Positions 1 to 8,292 of a DNA stretch of 57,033 bases are shown here, piece by piece. The notes below the pieces were generated by a model. The model was given only the letters and a program-made list of their open reading frames with translations, was not told the origin of the DNA and made no database searches. Location: NCBI GenBank assembly GCA_947497945.1, contig CANMIP010000035.1:1-57033 (forward strand). Direction: 5' to 3'. Source of the stretch: an uncultured Tropicimonas sp. (GTDB lineage Bacteria; Pseudomonadota; Alphaproteobacteria; Rhodobacterales; Rhodobacteraceae). A program made the translations under genes and the position numbers. The number at the start of each line of letters is the position of its first letter. Positions within the stretch are counted from its first letter, which is position 1.

Positions 1-1087
1 CTTCCAGCGAACGCGCCGTTTCAACCGATCGATCCAAATCCGCAAGCGCGCCGTCCAGGTCGTTGAGGTCGCGCTTCGCCAAGCCTCGCAATATAAACGC
101 AGCAGTTAGATTTCGACGATCATCAACGGCTTCGACAAGCCCAATCGCGTAATCCGCGTCCTCAATTGCTCCCAGAAAATCTCCATCCAAACGCCGTGTT
201 CTACCCCGGCCGATCAAAGGCCCAACAGAAAGAGATTTTCGTCCAATCTCGTTTGCGAGGCTAATCGCTCTCGTGAAGTCTTCAAGCGCCTCGCGCAGCT
301 TACTCTGAGCCAGGAAGAGAAATCCTCGTGAATTTAGGGTCATTACGAGCCCTTCGTGCATCCCAAGGGCTTCGTGTAACACGATTGACCTGTCCAACAG
401 CAATAGCGCCCTTTCGGTCTTGGCCTTCCGACGCAATATTACTGCCAAAAGGTGAAGCGAAATCGCCACCTCCTCACAGTCGAGGTCCGAGGATACTATT
501 CTTTCGAAACCTCTTTCGGCAAGTTCGTAATTGCGATCCCCATACCTCACAATGGCTGTCAGAAAGAGCAGCTCCACTCTCCCTTCTGATAGCAAGCCAC
601 GGCGAACCTGCTCCTCGGACAGTCGGGCCGCGAGCCACTGCTCGCCATTGCGAGAATCCAAAGCGGCGCGTCTGTAAAAGTCGATGGAAGACGACGTATC
701 TCCGGCCGCAGCGAGATGATAAGCTTTACCCGCTCGGGTAAAAAGATAGCCCGGGATTCTATAGTGCGCTAAGTTTCTTTTGTCCGGAGATCCTAAACCT
801 ATAAGAAGCTTATGAATTTTAGCCTCTGTATTTGCAACCATCTCAATATTCAAAACGCTCTGTCGCACTTCTGGCTTGATATGCCACTCACTGTTGCGTG
901 GCGACACAAATCCAGAAACATGCAACGCGATCAAGAATTGTTCACCGTTGACCCTAGGAACAGGCACCACCTCATAGATCTTCAATGCCACTTCATCCGT
1001 AAGGCTTTCCGCACAACAAAGAGCGCGAAGCGCCGCTGCTGCGCCTTCGGGAGCATCTGAGAGAAAAAGGTCCAGTTCAGGTGTCAT
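1..1087 (-). CDS. TPR-repeat protein, 3' end outside window
   Basis: Reading the minus strand from the ATG at 1087 gives an open frame of 362 codons that reaches the window edge without a stop, so the gene is 3'-partial. The N-terminal 120 residues match nothing I know. After that, helical pairs of the tetratricopeptide type recur (for example AAAGDTSSSIDFYRRAA, and later LREALEDFTRAISLA and DLDGALADLDRSV), which suggests a protein-protein interaction solenoid. No signal peptide or membrane segment is visible. The start lies five bases after the stop of the STAND-like gene, so the two are almost certainly co-translated. The specific function is unknown; a scaffold or sensor arm for its upstream partner is an inference. 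Confidence 0.8.
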   Translation of the reverse strand, partial: MTPELDLFLSDAPEGAAAALRALCCAESLTDEVALKIYEVVPVPRVNGEQFLIALHVSGFVSPRNSEWHIKPEVRQSVLNIEMVANTEAKIHKLLIGLGSPDKRNLAHYRIPGYLFTRAGKAYHLAAAGDTSSSIDFYRRAALDSRNGEQWLAARLSEEQVRRGLLSEGRVELLFLTAIVRYGDRNYELAERGFERIVSSDLDCEEVAISLHLLAVILRRKAKTERALLLLDRSIVLHEALGMHEGLVMTLNSRGFLFLAQSKLREALEDFTRAISLANEIGRKSLSVGPLIGRGRTRRLDGDFLGAIEDADYAIGLVEAVDDRRNLTAAFILRGLAKRDLNDLDGALADLDRSVETARSLE

Positions 1088-1092
1088 CAGAT

Positions 1093-1953
1093 CTACTCAG
1101 AAATCTTTCTTAGATACTCAGTCGAGATTGAAGCGTGAATGTTTCTTACCGTCGCCTCCCGCGCCACAATATGCTTCGCGACCCAAGTGGCCGCCTCAAC
1201 ATCCATTCCTTTGACATTTCCTGATAAGAAAACAGCAATGTCCTCGATAGCATTTACTTTTGATGACTCATCGAAAATTGGATCCAAGAAGAACTCAATT
1301 GCGTCCCGAGGGGCCAAATCATGAATCCCATCCTCCAAGTTCAAGTCGCACATATGCACGAAAATCAAGCCGCGATCCAAGAATTTTATTAAGACATTGC
1401 GCCATAAATACCTCCAAAAGTCGGTCTGATCCTTGTGCAGGCCATCATTCAAGAGAATCAAAACAGTTCCGCCGTCTAGTTTACCAGAAAGCGCTTTCGG
1501 AAGCCACTTTTCCAGCCGACGTCCAACAGCAACATTGTCTGATCCCAGGCCATCAAAGAAATTTTGTGTGATCGAGACGTCCTGTACGTTTGTCGTAGAT
1601 TCCGCACCTGATGTATTCCCTGAAGCAATTTGAACCTTGGCACAATGCGAGCTTGAAGGAACTTCGCCCACTGGGAAATCAAACAGGCGGGCGAGTTCTT
1701 CTTCCAAGTTCGCAAGATATCTAACCGAGTATATCTCGCGATCTAAACGAACCCAAACCGGTGGAATTGCGGTTGGTTGCTTCAAGAATTCGAACTTTAG
1801 CGCGTCAATGAAACGATCGGGAGCGCAATCGCTTCCGCGGTAGAAGATCCGGATGCTTCCACCTTTCACGAATGCCTCGGCCCTAATATGATTGAATATT
1901 GGCCTCCAATCAATTGGGGGCGTCCCTAGTAGCGACGTATGCACAATCGTCAA
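1093..1953 (-). CDS. STAND/AAA-like core protein lacking a Walker A motif
   Basis: This 286-residue protein is predicted to be cytoplasmic. Its layout recalls the NTPase core of STAND proteins: a beta strand and turn at residues 33-50, where a P-loop would be expected but the sequence reads RIFYRGSDCAPDR; then a VWVRLD strand; and a Walker-B-like strand TVLILLND at about 163-170. No GxxxxGK[ST] is present, so it probably cannot hydrolyse NTP in the usual way. An Asn/Gly-rich stretch near 120-145 (GSDNVAVG) resembles one in the tail of its upstream neighbour. Its start overlaps that neighbour's stop by four bases, and the TPR gene follows five bases downstream. The family call is inference from pattern only. 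Confidence 0.6.
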   Translation of the reverse strand: MTIVHTSLLGTPPIDWRPIFNHIRAEAFVKGGSIRIFYRGSDCAPDRFIDALKFEFLKQPTAIPPVWVRLDREIYSVRYLANLEEELARLFDFPVGEVPSSSHCAKVQIASGNTSGAESTTNVQDVSITQNFFDGLGSDNVAVGRRLEKWLPKALSGKLDGGTVLILLNDGLHKDQTDFWRYLWRNVLIKFLDRGLIFVHMCDLNLEDGIHDLAPRDAIEFFLDPIFDESSKVNAIEDIAVFLSGNVKGMDVEAATWVAKHIVAREATVRNIHASISTEYLRKISE

Positions 1954-2333
1954 TCCCTATTCACCCTGTCAACTTTCACGTCCATTCGGCCTTTTGATCT
2001 GTTACCGGAGGCAACTGAGATATTGTCATTGCGCTGCCCAACTTCGATGTTGGAGACTTCTACTTTCATGGTGCCAGCTTCAGATTCTAAGTCAGAAGCT
2101 ACCGCCATATTCGGCTTAGCGCTGTGGTTCTTTTTGATGTCATTGGCCTCAGCGTTCGAGCCCTCCCTTGTTCGAATTCTCAGAACTACAATCAGGACAA
2201 GCAGCGTCGCTGCGAAAGCAACAAACGCAAACACCAGTGAAGTTCTCGCGCCAAATATCTCAAGAGATGTCAGTACGAGATAAAACACCATCGAAGCCAA
2301 CAAGCTGGCTGTAACACTCTTTGCAAATTGCAT
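1950..2333 (-). CDS. small membrane protein with two transmembrane helices
   Basis: This 127-residue protein is the first gene of the three-gene unit. Two hydrophobic helices at about residues 8-28 and 32-52 are followed by Arg/Lys residues (RIRTREG), which suggests a hairpin anchor with a cytosolic C-terminus. The tail from about residue 85 is polar with short strand-like repeats (SNIEVGQRNDNISVASGN). A GAGGAATAGC ribosome binding site precedes the ATG. The last four bases overlap the start of the STAND-like gene. I know no family with this architecture. A membrane sensor or effector for the other two proteins is the simplest reading. Confidence 0.65.
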   Translation of the reverse strand: MQFAKSVTASLLASMVFYLVLTSLEIFGARTSLVFAFVAFAATLLVLIVVLRIRTREGSNAEANDIKKNHSAKPNMAVASDLESEAGTMKVEVSNIEVGQRNDNISVASGNRSKGRMDVKVDRVNRD

Positions 2334-2668
2334 GCTATTCCTCGACCAAGTTCAGCCCCTCAATCAGAGCAACCATTGCGCATGTATGCAATGTTTGCCG
2401 GAGCAACACAAACCTTGGTTGCAAGCTTCATATGGATGCCCGTCCATTGTCAGATGGTGCTGCATGCCCGTGCCAAGATCGCTGCCCGGCCAACACGACA
2501 AGGCGCCTGCGGGCGACCGTTGTTCGGCGTCCCAGGTTGACCTGGTGATTCAACTCGGTGTGCGCTGCTACGACGGCCTGCGCTTCAAGGCCCGTGAGTG
2601 GGAGTTGGGTTATATCCTGTAGTGGGTTGCCGTGAACCGCTCCATAGTCATGAGACAGCGATCTGGGC
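2334..2668. other. intergenic stretch, no convincing gene
   Basis: This contains the upstream region of the three-gene minus-strand unit and then sequence that runs up to a transposase remnant. Several open frames cross it on both strands, but none has a recognisable protein or a good ribosome binding site. I regard it as degenerate, probably insertion-sequence-derived, DNA. Confidence 0.4.
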
Positions 2669-2965
2669 TTAAGCGGCGCTCTGCATTGTCGTGGTTTGCA
2701 GGAAGTCGAGGAGGGCTTGGCGCAACTCCTCGATGGTCTCGAACCACTTTGCCCAAAGGAGGTTCCATTTGCGGTCGAGATGAACCGCTCGGCACAACCG
2801 TTGCCCTCCGGCGCGCGGACTGAGGCGGGCGAACTTGCGGCGCCAAGGAAACGGATCTCCTTCTGAAAGTCCCCGCTCATGTAATGGCTGCCGTGATCGC
2901 CCGTTTCATTACTTGGACCTGCCAGAAACTGGATCGAGCCGCCTTGGTGCTTCGAGTTCTGACTC
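2669..2965 (-). pseudogene. IS3-family transposase (OrfB) C-terminal remnant, frameshifted
   Basis: On the minus strand, one frame reads DHGSHYMSGDFQKEIRFLG and then RAPEGNGCAERFI, which is the C-terminal part of the DDE integrase core of IS3-type transposases; the final catalytic Glu is in NGCAER. Immediately afterwards the frame is lost. The expected continuation (KWNLLWAKWFETIEELRQAL, ending LQTTTMQSAA and a stop at 2669) is in another frame, so a small indel separates the two parts. Sequence upstream of about 2965 does not continue the domain, so the element is also truncated at its 5' side. It cannot encode an active transposase. The adjacent tRNA scar fits a site of repeated insertion. 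Confidence 0.8.
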
Positions 2966-3138
2966 ATTGCAGATGTTTCCCTGCACGGCCGACTCGCTTT
3001 CGCTTCTAGACGCACGGCACGATCGGCCACGCCGGGTCTGGAGGACGGGCGGTTTGGTGAGCAAGTGGTGAGCAAGAAAAAACAGCTTACGGGCGCCCTT
3101 GCGAGCGCCTTCGTAAGTGTCTGGTTTTTTGTGATTTC

Positions 3139-3185
3139 TGGTTGCGGGGGTAGGATTTGAACCTACGACCTTCAGGTTATGAGCC
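3139..3185 (-). tRNA. 3' fragment of initiator tRNA-fMet(CAT), integration scar
   Basis: The minus strand reads GGCTCATAACCTGAAGG followed by a canonical T-arm (GTAGGTTCAAATCCTAC), a CCCCGCA acceptor strand and CCA. This is the 3' 47 nt of an initiator tRNA, starting in the anticodon stem and including the CAT anticodon. The 5' half (D-arm and 5' acceptor strand) is absent: the bases to the right of 3185 do not fold with it. A 3' tRNA piece of this kind is what a tyrosine-recombinase element leaves at its distal end after integrating in a tRNA gene. By orientation, the element would extend rightward from 3186, with the restored tRNA at its other end, outside this window. Confidence 0.85.
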
Positions 3186-3684
3186 GATAATCAAGCGATT
3201 CCAATAAGTTAGGTAGTTCAATGACTTATGCGGTAAGCCTTTGAATTTGCAAATTTCCTTTCTCGGCGCCGGGTGACGTTGGGCGGCTTTCAGGCGCAAA
3301 CAACGGCAAAATACGGCGTATGTCGGTTGAGGTGGCGTTGAGTTGCCGCTGGAGAGATGGTCACCAGCCCAATCGGTTTGTCCGCGGGCGCGCGCCAAGT
3401 AGTCGTCAAAGCTGCCACTCACCTTTTGCTTAGCTGGTGGCTGGATCAAACCCGAGGAGCACCGCGAGAAGCGGGCACAATCGGCAGCCGCAAAATCCCA
3501 GAAGCAGTCTTGAACGGCCCAATCCGGAAGTTTTTCGCCGAGGCCCACGCTGCAATGCAGCACATGTTTTGCGGTCCTTGACCGACTGTGCCGCGCGACA
3601 CACCCACAAAGAACGCCGACAGGGACATCGTCGAAACGCGCGCCTACTGCCCCGGTGCCCGCTTTGCTCAACTCGGTTCACAAC
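3186..3684. other. about 500 bp without recognisable gene, element-side flank of tRNA scar
   Basis: A 164-codon minus-strand open frame spans this stretch (3177-3671), but it runs into the tRNA fragment, is rich in Cys/Arg/Pro and has no known domain, so I do not call it. The segment next to the tRNA fragment (about 3186-3230) is the place to look for an attP arm. I see no other structure. Confidence 0.4.
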
Positions 3685-4842
3685 CTATAAATTGAACTCG
3701 TCGGAAATCTTGTCGTTGTCCATTCCGATGTCCGGGGCGGCGCGACCCGAGTGGCCGCGGGCACCATTGATGCGGATTGGAGAGCGGACGAGTTCCAGAT
3801 CATTTCCCAACGCATTGCGGACGACTTGAACCATGTCGAGCTGCTTGAATGCCGGATCTTCCAGAAGTTCCGGCCAATCCATCACCTTGGACACCCACAC
3901 ATCCCGTGGCTCGAAGATCGAGAGCCAATACGCGGTCGTCTCCTGGCACAGACGCTCTGCGACCAACTCCTTGATCTCGTCACGATGTGCAAACCAGGTG
4001 TCCTCGCGGTCCGCGAATGGTTCAAGCGCCTTGACGTCCAGCAGATCTGCCAGGACGCGCAGGTGCATCATCGCAATGGCGAGGTAGCCGTCCTTTGTGG
4101 GGTAGATCCCGTAAGGGGCCGACAACCCGGCATGAGCAGAGCGGAACCTGGCCCGTTCCGGCAACCGGCCACCATCGTTGAAATGCGTGGCAAGCACTTC
4201 GAATTGCAGGTCGATCAACGCCTCAAGCAGGCTGGTTTCGACATGGGCACCGCGACCTCGAAGCCCGCGTCCGACAAGGGCCGCGAGGATGCCCTGCGCC
4301 GTTGCCGCGCCAGCCATCATGTCGGCGATCGAGAGACCGAATGGCACCGGCCCGTCATCGGCGCTGCCGTTGAGCCACGTCACGCCGGAGCGCGCCTGCG
4401 CCAGCAGATCCTGCCCGGGAACATGCCGCCATGGACCGTCGGCACCGTAGCCGGAGATCGAGGAATAGACGATCGTCGGATTGATCGCCCGCACGGCATC
4501 GTAGTCCAAGCCAAGCCGTTCGATCACACCTGGACGGAAGTTCTGCATGAAGACATCCGCCTTCGCGATCAGCCTCTTCAGCTTGGCGACATCTCCGGGA
4601 TCCTTGAGATCGAGCGACAGGCTCTCCTTGCCGCGGTTGATGGCGTGGAAGACGGTGGATTCACCGTCCACGACAGTGTCCGACAGGTAGAGCCCGCGTG
4701 TCAGGTCGCCACCGTCTGGTCGCTCGACCTTGATGACCCGTGCGCCGAGGTCCTGAAGCCTGAGCGAGGCATAGGGACCGGCCAGAAACTGGCAGAGATC
4801 GAGCACGAGAAGGCCTTCGAGTGGCCGGTAATCATTCGTCAT
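3685..4842 (-). CDS. family III (CaiB/BaiF) CoA-transferase
   Basis: The protein has 385 residues with the family III CoA-transferase layout: an N-terminal GLLVLDLCQFLAGPYASLRLQDLGARVIKVE nucleotide-binding-like region, then NFRPGVIERLGLDY, then PGQDLLAQ with the catalytic Asp that forms the aspartyl-CoA intermediate. The family moves CoA between carboxylates in the cytoplasm. A second, divergent copy lies at 11354. I chose the ATG at 4842 over the GTG two codons earlier because GAGG lies seven bases upstream. It is the last gene of the minus-strand catabolic block, 24 bases after the mutarotase stop. The substrate is unknown; a sugar-derived acid is inferred from context. The C-terminus (from about residue 360) is unusually polar. 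Confidence 0.9.
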   Translation of the reverse strand: MTNDYRPLEGLLVLDLCQFLAGPYASLRLQDLGARVIKVERPDGGDLTRGLYLSDTVVDGESTVFHAINRGKESLSLDLKDPGDVAKLKRLIAKADVFMQNFRPGVIERLGLDYDAVRAINPTIVYSSISGYGADGPWRHVPGQDLLAQARSGVTWLNGSADDGPVPFGLSIADMMAGAATAQGILAALVGRGLRGRGAHVETSLLEALIDLQFEVLATHFNDGGRLPERARFRSAHAGLSAPYGIYPTKDGYLAIAMMHLRVLADLLDVKALEPFADREDTWFAHRDEIKELVAERLCQETTAYWLSIFEPRDVWVSKVMDWPELLEDPAFKQLDMVQVVRNALGNDLELVRSPIRINGARGHSGRAAPDIGMDNDKISDEFNL

Positions 4843-4866
4843 CCACACACCTCAACGCGCGCTATG

Positions 4867-5199
4867 TCATTCCTCCATCAGGAATACCTGCTCCAGCTCG
4901 GCCCACCAGTCGCCATCGGCCCTGGTCTCGAGAGGGGCCTGCATGGGCATGCAGACATCCCACCATTCCCGCGTCTTCGGATCCTTGGCCATCGCTGCCA
5001 TGTCGGCGGCATGGTCCTGCCCGTGATACTCGTAATATCCGAACAGAAGGTTCTCCGGCTCCCGCAGGAAGATCGAGTAGTTCCTGATGTTGCTGCGCCG
5101 GATCTGGTCCAGAACCTCGGGCCATACGGCGGCATGGACGCGCTTGTATTCCGCGATCCGCTCCGGTTTCAAGCCGATTAGGAAGCCCATACGTTTCAT
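4867..5199 (-). CDS. L-rhamnose/L-fucose mutarotase-like protein (DUF718)
   Basis: This 110-residue protein is typical in length for the RhaM/RhaU mutarotase family, dimeric ferredoxin-fold cytoplasmic proteins that interconvert sugar anomers. Recognisable features are MGFLIGLKPERIAEYKRVHAAVWPEV with the conserved His, then NYSIFL, LLFGYYEY and the C-terminal WWxE..VF(L)ME signature. It overlaps the end of the Gfo/Idh gene by four bases, so the two are co-translated. It points to an aldose, probably a 6-deoxy sugar such as L-rhamnose or L-fucose, as the transported substrate. Some family members act on other sugars, so the substrate is not proven. Confidence 0.9.
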   Translation of the reverse strand: MKRMGFLIGLKPERIAEYKRVHAAVWPEVLDQIRRSNIRNYSIFLREPENLLFGYYEYHGQDHAADMAAMAKDPKTREWWDVCMPMQAPLETRADGDWWAELEQVFLMEE

Positions 5200-6269
5200 G
5201 CCGTGTCCTTTCTGACGGGCAGTGCGGGCACGGGCTCGCAGCTGCGTGTTGCTGAGCGGTAGCAGGCTTCGACGATCCCCATCGTGGTCCAGGCGCTTTC
5301 GACATTGGTGACGAGCGTATCGTCTTCGCCTGCCACGTAGCGCTGCATGTTGGACATCACGTGCATGAAGCTTTCCGGAAACCAGAACCCGGATAGCGGG
5401 ATTTGTTGCAATGCCTCACCCCGCTTGCCCATCCAGAGTTCGTCGGGTTCGCCCTTGGGATAGTCGAGCAACACGCCGAGCTTGCAGAGGGCCGCCCCGT
5501 CGGTGCCCTCGAAGCGAATGCAACTGTCCTGATGCGAGCGGCCAAAATCGTGGTAATGGTTGATCGACAGGGTGCATCGCAGTTCCGGGCCGTAGTCGAA
5601 GATCGCGGAAGTCCGTGTGTCGGTCAGCTCCGAGCCGGGGAAAGGGTAGCTGCGCGCGAAGACACCGTTCTGCGGTGTACCAACGAGGCTTTGGATCAGG
5701 TCGATATAGTGCACCGAATGCGCGACGATCTCGACCCGCGGGTCACCGACGAGGTTGGGGAAGAGATGCCAGGGCGTGACGAGGTTCAGGTGCACCTCGA
5801 TCTCGGTCAATGTGCCAAAGAACCCTTTCGCCAGTGCGTCGCGCACCGCCAGCATCATCGGCGAGAACCGAAGCTGGAAGTTGACCGCCGCTGTCAGGTT
5901 CTTGCGTCGGCAGATGGCCAGGATCGCGTCCGCGACATCGAGGTCGAGCCCCATCGGCTTCTGGATCAGCACCGGCACGTTGTCCGGCAGCGCCTCCAAC
6001 ATGTCCACGTGGACTTGCGGCGAAGTGGCGATGTCGAAGATCACGTCCTCCTGCGCAGCAACTTCTTCCAGCGTTTCGAACACGCGGCCAGCGCCGAATT
6101 TGTTCACCAGCCTGCGGGCGCGATCCGGGCTGCGGTTCCAGATCCCGGCCACCGGATAGCCTGCCATTTCATAGGCCGGCAGGTGGCTGTCGTTCACAAT
6201 TCCGCCGGCGCCGATGATCACGATCGGCCTGGGCTTGCTGGCCTTGGGCCAGGTCTGGTTGAAATCCAT
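5196..6269 (-). CDS. Gfo/Idh/MocA-family NAD(P)-dependent oxidoreductase
   Basis: This 357-residue cytoplasmic dehydrogenase has an N-terminal Rossmann fold with the fingerprint PIVIIGAGGIVNDSHLPAY, then the QKPMGLDLDVADAI segment (the family's EKP motif with Gln replacing Glu) and the C-terminal alpha/beta dimerisation domain (AVNFQLRFSPMM, HSVHYIDLI). Such enzymes oxidise ring or chain hydroxyls of sugars and sugar acids. I prefer the ATG at 6269 because GGAGG sits eight bases upstream; a start at 6290 would have no such site. It lies just downstream of the IclR gene and overlaps the mutarotase gene. The Gln in place of Glu next to the catalytic Lys is a mild oddity. Confidence 0.88.
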   Translation of the reverse strand: MDFNQTWPKASKPRPIVIIGAGGIVNDSHLPAYEMAGYPVAGIWNRSPDRARRLVNKFGAGRVFETLEEVAAQEDVIFDIATSPQVHVDMLEALPDNVPVLIQKPMGLDLDVADAILAICRRKNLTAAVNFQLRFSPMMLAVRDALAKGFFGTLTEIEVHLNLVTPWHLFPNLVGDPRVEIVAHSVHYIDLIQSLVGTPQNGVFARSYPFPGSELTDTRTSAIFDYGPELRCTLSINHYHDFGRSHQDSCIRFEGTDGAALCKLGVLLDYPKGEPDELWMGKRGEALQQIPLSGFWFPESFMHVMSNMQRYVAGEDDTLVTNVESAWTTMGIVEACYRSATRSCEPVPALPVRKDTA

Positions 6270-6293
6270 CACGGTTTCCTCCGCACTCATTTG

Positions 6294-7076
6294 TCAATCC
6301 AGCCCCACCGCCTGCGTGATCTTGCTCCCCGCGCGGGTAAGGGCTTCCAGAATCCTGTCGGGATCGGGGCCCTCTGCACTGCGCAGGGTAGCCACGATCA
6401 ACGCCGCCTTGACGGTCGATCCGGGCGCGCCGATCAGCACACCGACATCGAGACCGCCTACGAAACGCTCCCCGTCCGAAATCTCGTAGCCGCGTTCCTG
6501 CACGGTGCGCACTCGGGTCATGAACGTGTTGCGGACTTCCTCCGGCATCCCGGAGAACTCCGTGTAGTCGCGCAGGAAATCGGCCCTTTCGCTCTCGCTC
6601 ATCGATGACAGGAGGATGCGACCGGACGTCGTGGCCAGTGGCGAGTGCCTGGAACCGACCTCTGCCGAAAGGCGCAGCGGCTTGGGGCTCTCGTGTTGTG
6701 CCAGCACCACGATCTCGCCATCGCGCAGCGTCGTCAGGTGGCAGGTCTCGCTGACCTCTTCGGACAGATCTCGCATCACGGGCGCCGCGACGCGCAGAAG
6801 CTCCTCAAAGGGCGAATGCTGGCGGGAAAGTTCGAACATCTTGAGCGTCAACCGGTATTGCCCGGCATTGGTTCGCCGAATGTAGCCCCGCGCCTCCAGC
6901 GCCGAGAGCGTTCGGAAAATCTCGGATGGCGTCTTCTCCAATGCCCGGGAGATATCCGCCTGAGACATCGAGGACGGTGTTTCTGCCAGCAATTCCAAAA
7001 CATCGAGCGCCTTGTCGAGTGCCGGAACTGAGTATTTCGCGGTTGGCCGGATGCCCGGTTGTTGCCCATTGGTCAT
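6294..7076 (-). CDS. IclR-family transcriptional regulator
   Basis: The protein has 260 residues. The N-terminal winged helix (about residues 15-80: SVPALDKALDVLELLAETPSSMSQADISRALEKTPSEIFRTLSALEARGYIRR) is followed by the GAF-like IclR effector domain (LRVAAPVMRDLSEEVSETCHLTTLRDGEIVVLAQ, and GRILLSSMSE later). IclR proteins bind small acids or sugar metabolites and control nearby catabolic operons. It lies between the ABC transporter genes and the Gfo/Idh gene, so it is the probable local regulator of both divergent units. A strong hairpin separates it from the permease gene. Confidence 0.93.
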   Translation of the reverse strand: MTNGQQPGIRPTAKYSVPALDKALDVLELLAETPSSMSQADISRALEKTPSEIFRTLSALEARGYIRRTNAGQYRLTLKMFELSRQHSPFEELLRVAAPVMRDLSEEVSETCHLTTLRDGEIVVLAQHESPKPLRLSAEVGSRHSPLATTSGRILLSSMSESERADFLRDYTEFSGMPEEVRNTFMTRVRTVQERGYEISDGERFVGGLDVGVLIGAPGSTVKAALIVATLRSAEGPDPDRILEALTRAGSKITQAVGLD

Positions 7077-7102
7077 GGTAATTTCTTTCTGGCAATTTGC
7101 GT

Positions 7103-7132
7103 CGGCGACCCTTGCACGAAACAGGGTCGCCG
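7103..7132 (-). terminator. strong hairpin after the ABC permease gene
   Basis: A perfect nine-base inverted repeat (CGGCGACCC at 7103-7111 with GGGTCGCCG at 7124-7132) lies between the permease stop and the IclR start. There is no U-tract, so it is either an intrinsic terminator of weak type or an mRNA 3'-end stabiliser that lowers expression of the downstream genes. Confidence 0.55.
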
Positions 7133-7140
7133 AGAATGCC

Positions 7141-8292
7141 TCAAGCCGTCGCTTTCTTCTTGGCCTTGCCTCCCACGGTATAGATGGCGGCGGCGGCGAT
7201 CACGACGGTGCCTTCGATCAGGCCCTGGTAGTTGGCGCCGAGGTTCAGGATGTTGAAGCCGTTGGTCAGCGTGAACAGCAGCAAGGCGCCAACGAGGGTT
7301 TTGACCACGGAGCCGGCGCCCCCGAAGAGCGAGGTGCCACCGAGGATGGCCGAGGCGATCACGGTCAGCTCGGCGCCCTGAAGGGCGGTCGGGTTCACCG
7401 CGCCGAGGCGAGCACCAAACATGATACCGGCGAAGCCTGCGGCGGAGGAGGAAACGATGAACCCGGCCATCTTGTAGGCGCCGACATTCACACCTGACAG
7501 CCGCGCCGCCACGGCGTTGCCGCCCACGGCGTAGACCCGCCGTCCGGTGGTCGTGAAGCTGAGCACCAGCCAGACGATCAGCGTGAAGAGGCCCGTATAG
7601 ATCACCGGTTTTGCAACCGAGAGTTCAGGACCGGCGACAAGTGCGATGACAAGCAGGACAGCGCCGCCAATGATGCCGCCGGGCACACTGGGGCCGTACT
7701 CTGTCCCGGAGGCCCTGGCGCGCATCAGTTTGATGCCGAACCAGACAATGAAGGCGATGCCGACGACGATCAGGAACATCTGGATCGGCACCTTGCCACC
7801 TTCGAAAACGACCATCTGGGCCTTGGCCTCGGGCGTCGAGACGATCAGCGACCGGCCATTTGTCAGGATCAGCACAAGCCCTCGGATCGCCGTCAGCGAT
7901 CCAAGCGTCACAATGAAGGCGTTGATCCCCACGAGCTGCACGATCGTACCGTTCATGATCCCGACCGATGCGCAGCAGAGCAGAGCAACGAGCGCGGCGG
8001 CGGGGAAGCCCAGCGGCCCGGCAAGGCCGACCGAGACGGCAGCGCCGAGAGCAGCGACCGAGCCGACCGAAAGGTCGAAATTGCCTGTGATCAGGATCAC
8101 CGTCATCGCCACCCCCATCATCGCGATCATCGATGACTGGTAGAGGATATTGGTGATATTGGTGGCGCTGAAATAGGAGGGTCGGCCGACCAGGAAGGTC
8201 ACGACACCGAGGATTACCATAAGCAGGATCAGCGCATAGTAGACGCCTGCGTCCCGCAGACCGAAGTGGCGTTTCCAGTCAGACTTGAGCAT
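7141..8292 (-). CDS. sugar ABC transporter permease (RbsC/BPD_transp_2 family)
   Basis: This 383-residue inner-membrane protein has about ten hydrophobic helices. The segment TVILITGNFDLSVGSVAALGAAVSVGLA and the later SAILGGTSLFGGAGSVVKTLVGALLLFTLTNGFNILNL are hallmarks of the ribose/xylose/rhamnose (CUT2) permease family. It forms the channel of the importer with the ATPase encoded immediately upstream, whose gene it overlaps by 14 bases. A Lys/Ala-rich tail (GGKAKKKATA) ends the protein. The single permease gene implies a homodimer, as is normal for CUT2 systems. Confidence 0.93.
   Translation of the reverse strand: MLKSDWKRHFGLRDAGVYYALILLMVILGVVTFLVGRPSYFSATNITNILYQSSMIAMMGVAMTVILITGNFDLSVGSVAALGAAVSVGLAGPLGFPAAALVALLCCASVGIMNGTIVQLVGINAFIVTLGSLTAIRGLVLILTNGRSLIVSTPEAKAQMVVFEGGKVPIQMFLIVVGIAFIVWFGIKLMRARASGTEYGPSVPGGIIGGAVLLVIALVAGPELSVAKPVIYTGLFTLIVWLVLSFTTTGRRVYAVGGNAVAARLSGVNVGAYKMAGFIVSSSAAGFAGIMFGARLGAVNPTALQGAELTVIASAILGGTSLFGGAGSVVKTLVGALLLFTLTNGFNILNLGANYQGLIEGTVVIAAAAIYTVGGKAKKKATA

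Noticed and set aside
2428-3075. A 215-codon minus-strand open frame containing transposase-like residues
   Set aside because: Only the middle part matches a transposase, and the true reading frame continues elsewhere after an indel; I report a pseudogene instead.
3177-3671. A 164-codon minus-strand open frame
   Set aside because: It runs into the tRNA-fMet fragment, has no known domain and no good start signal.
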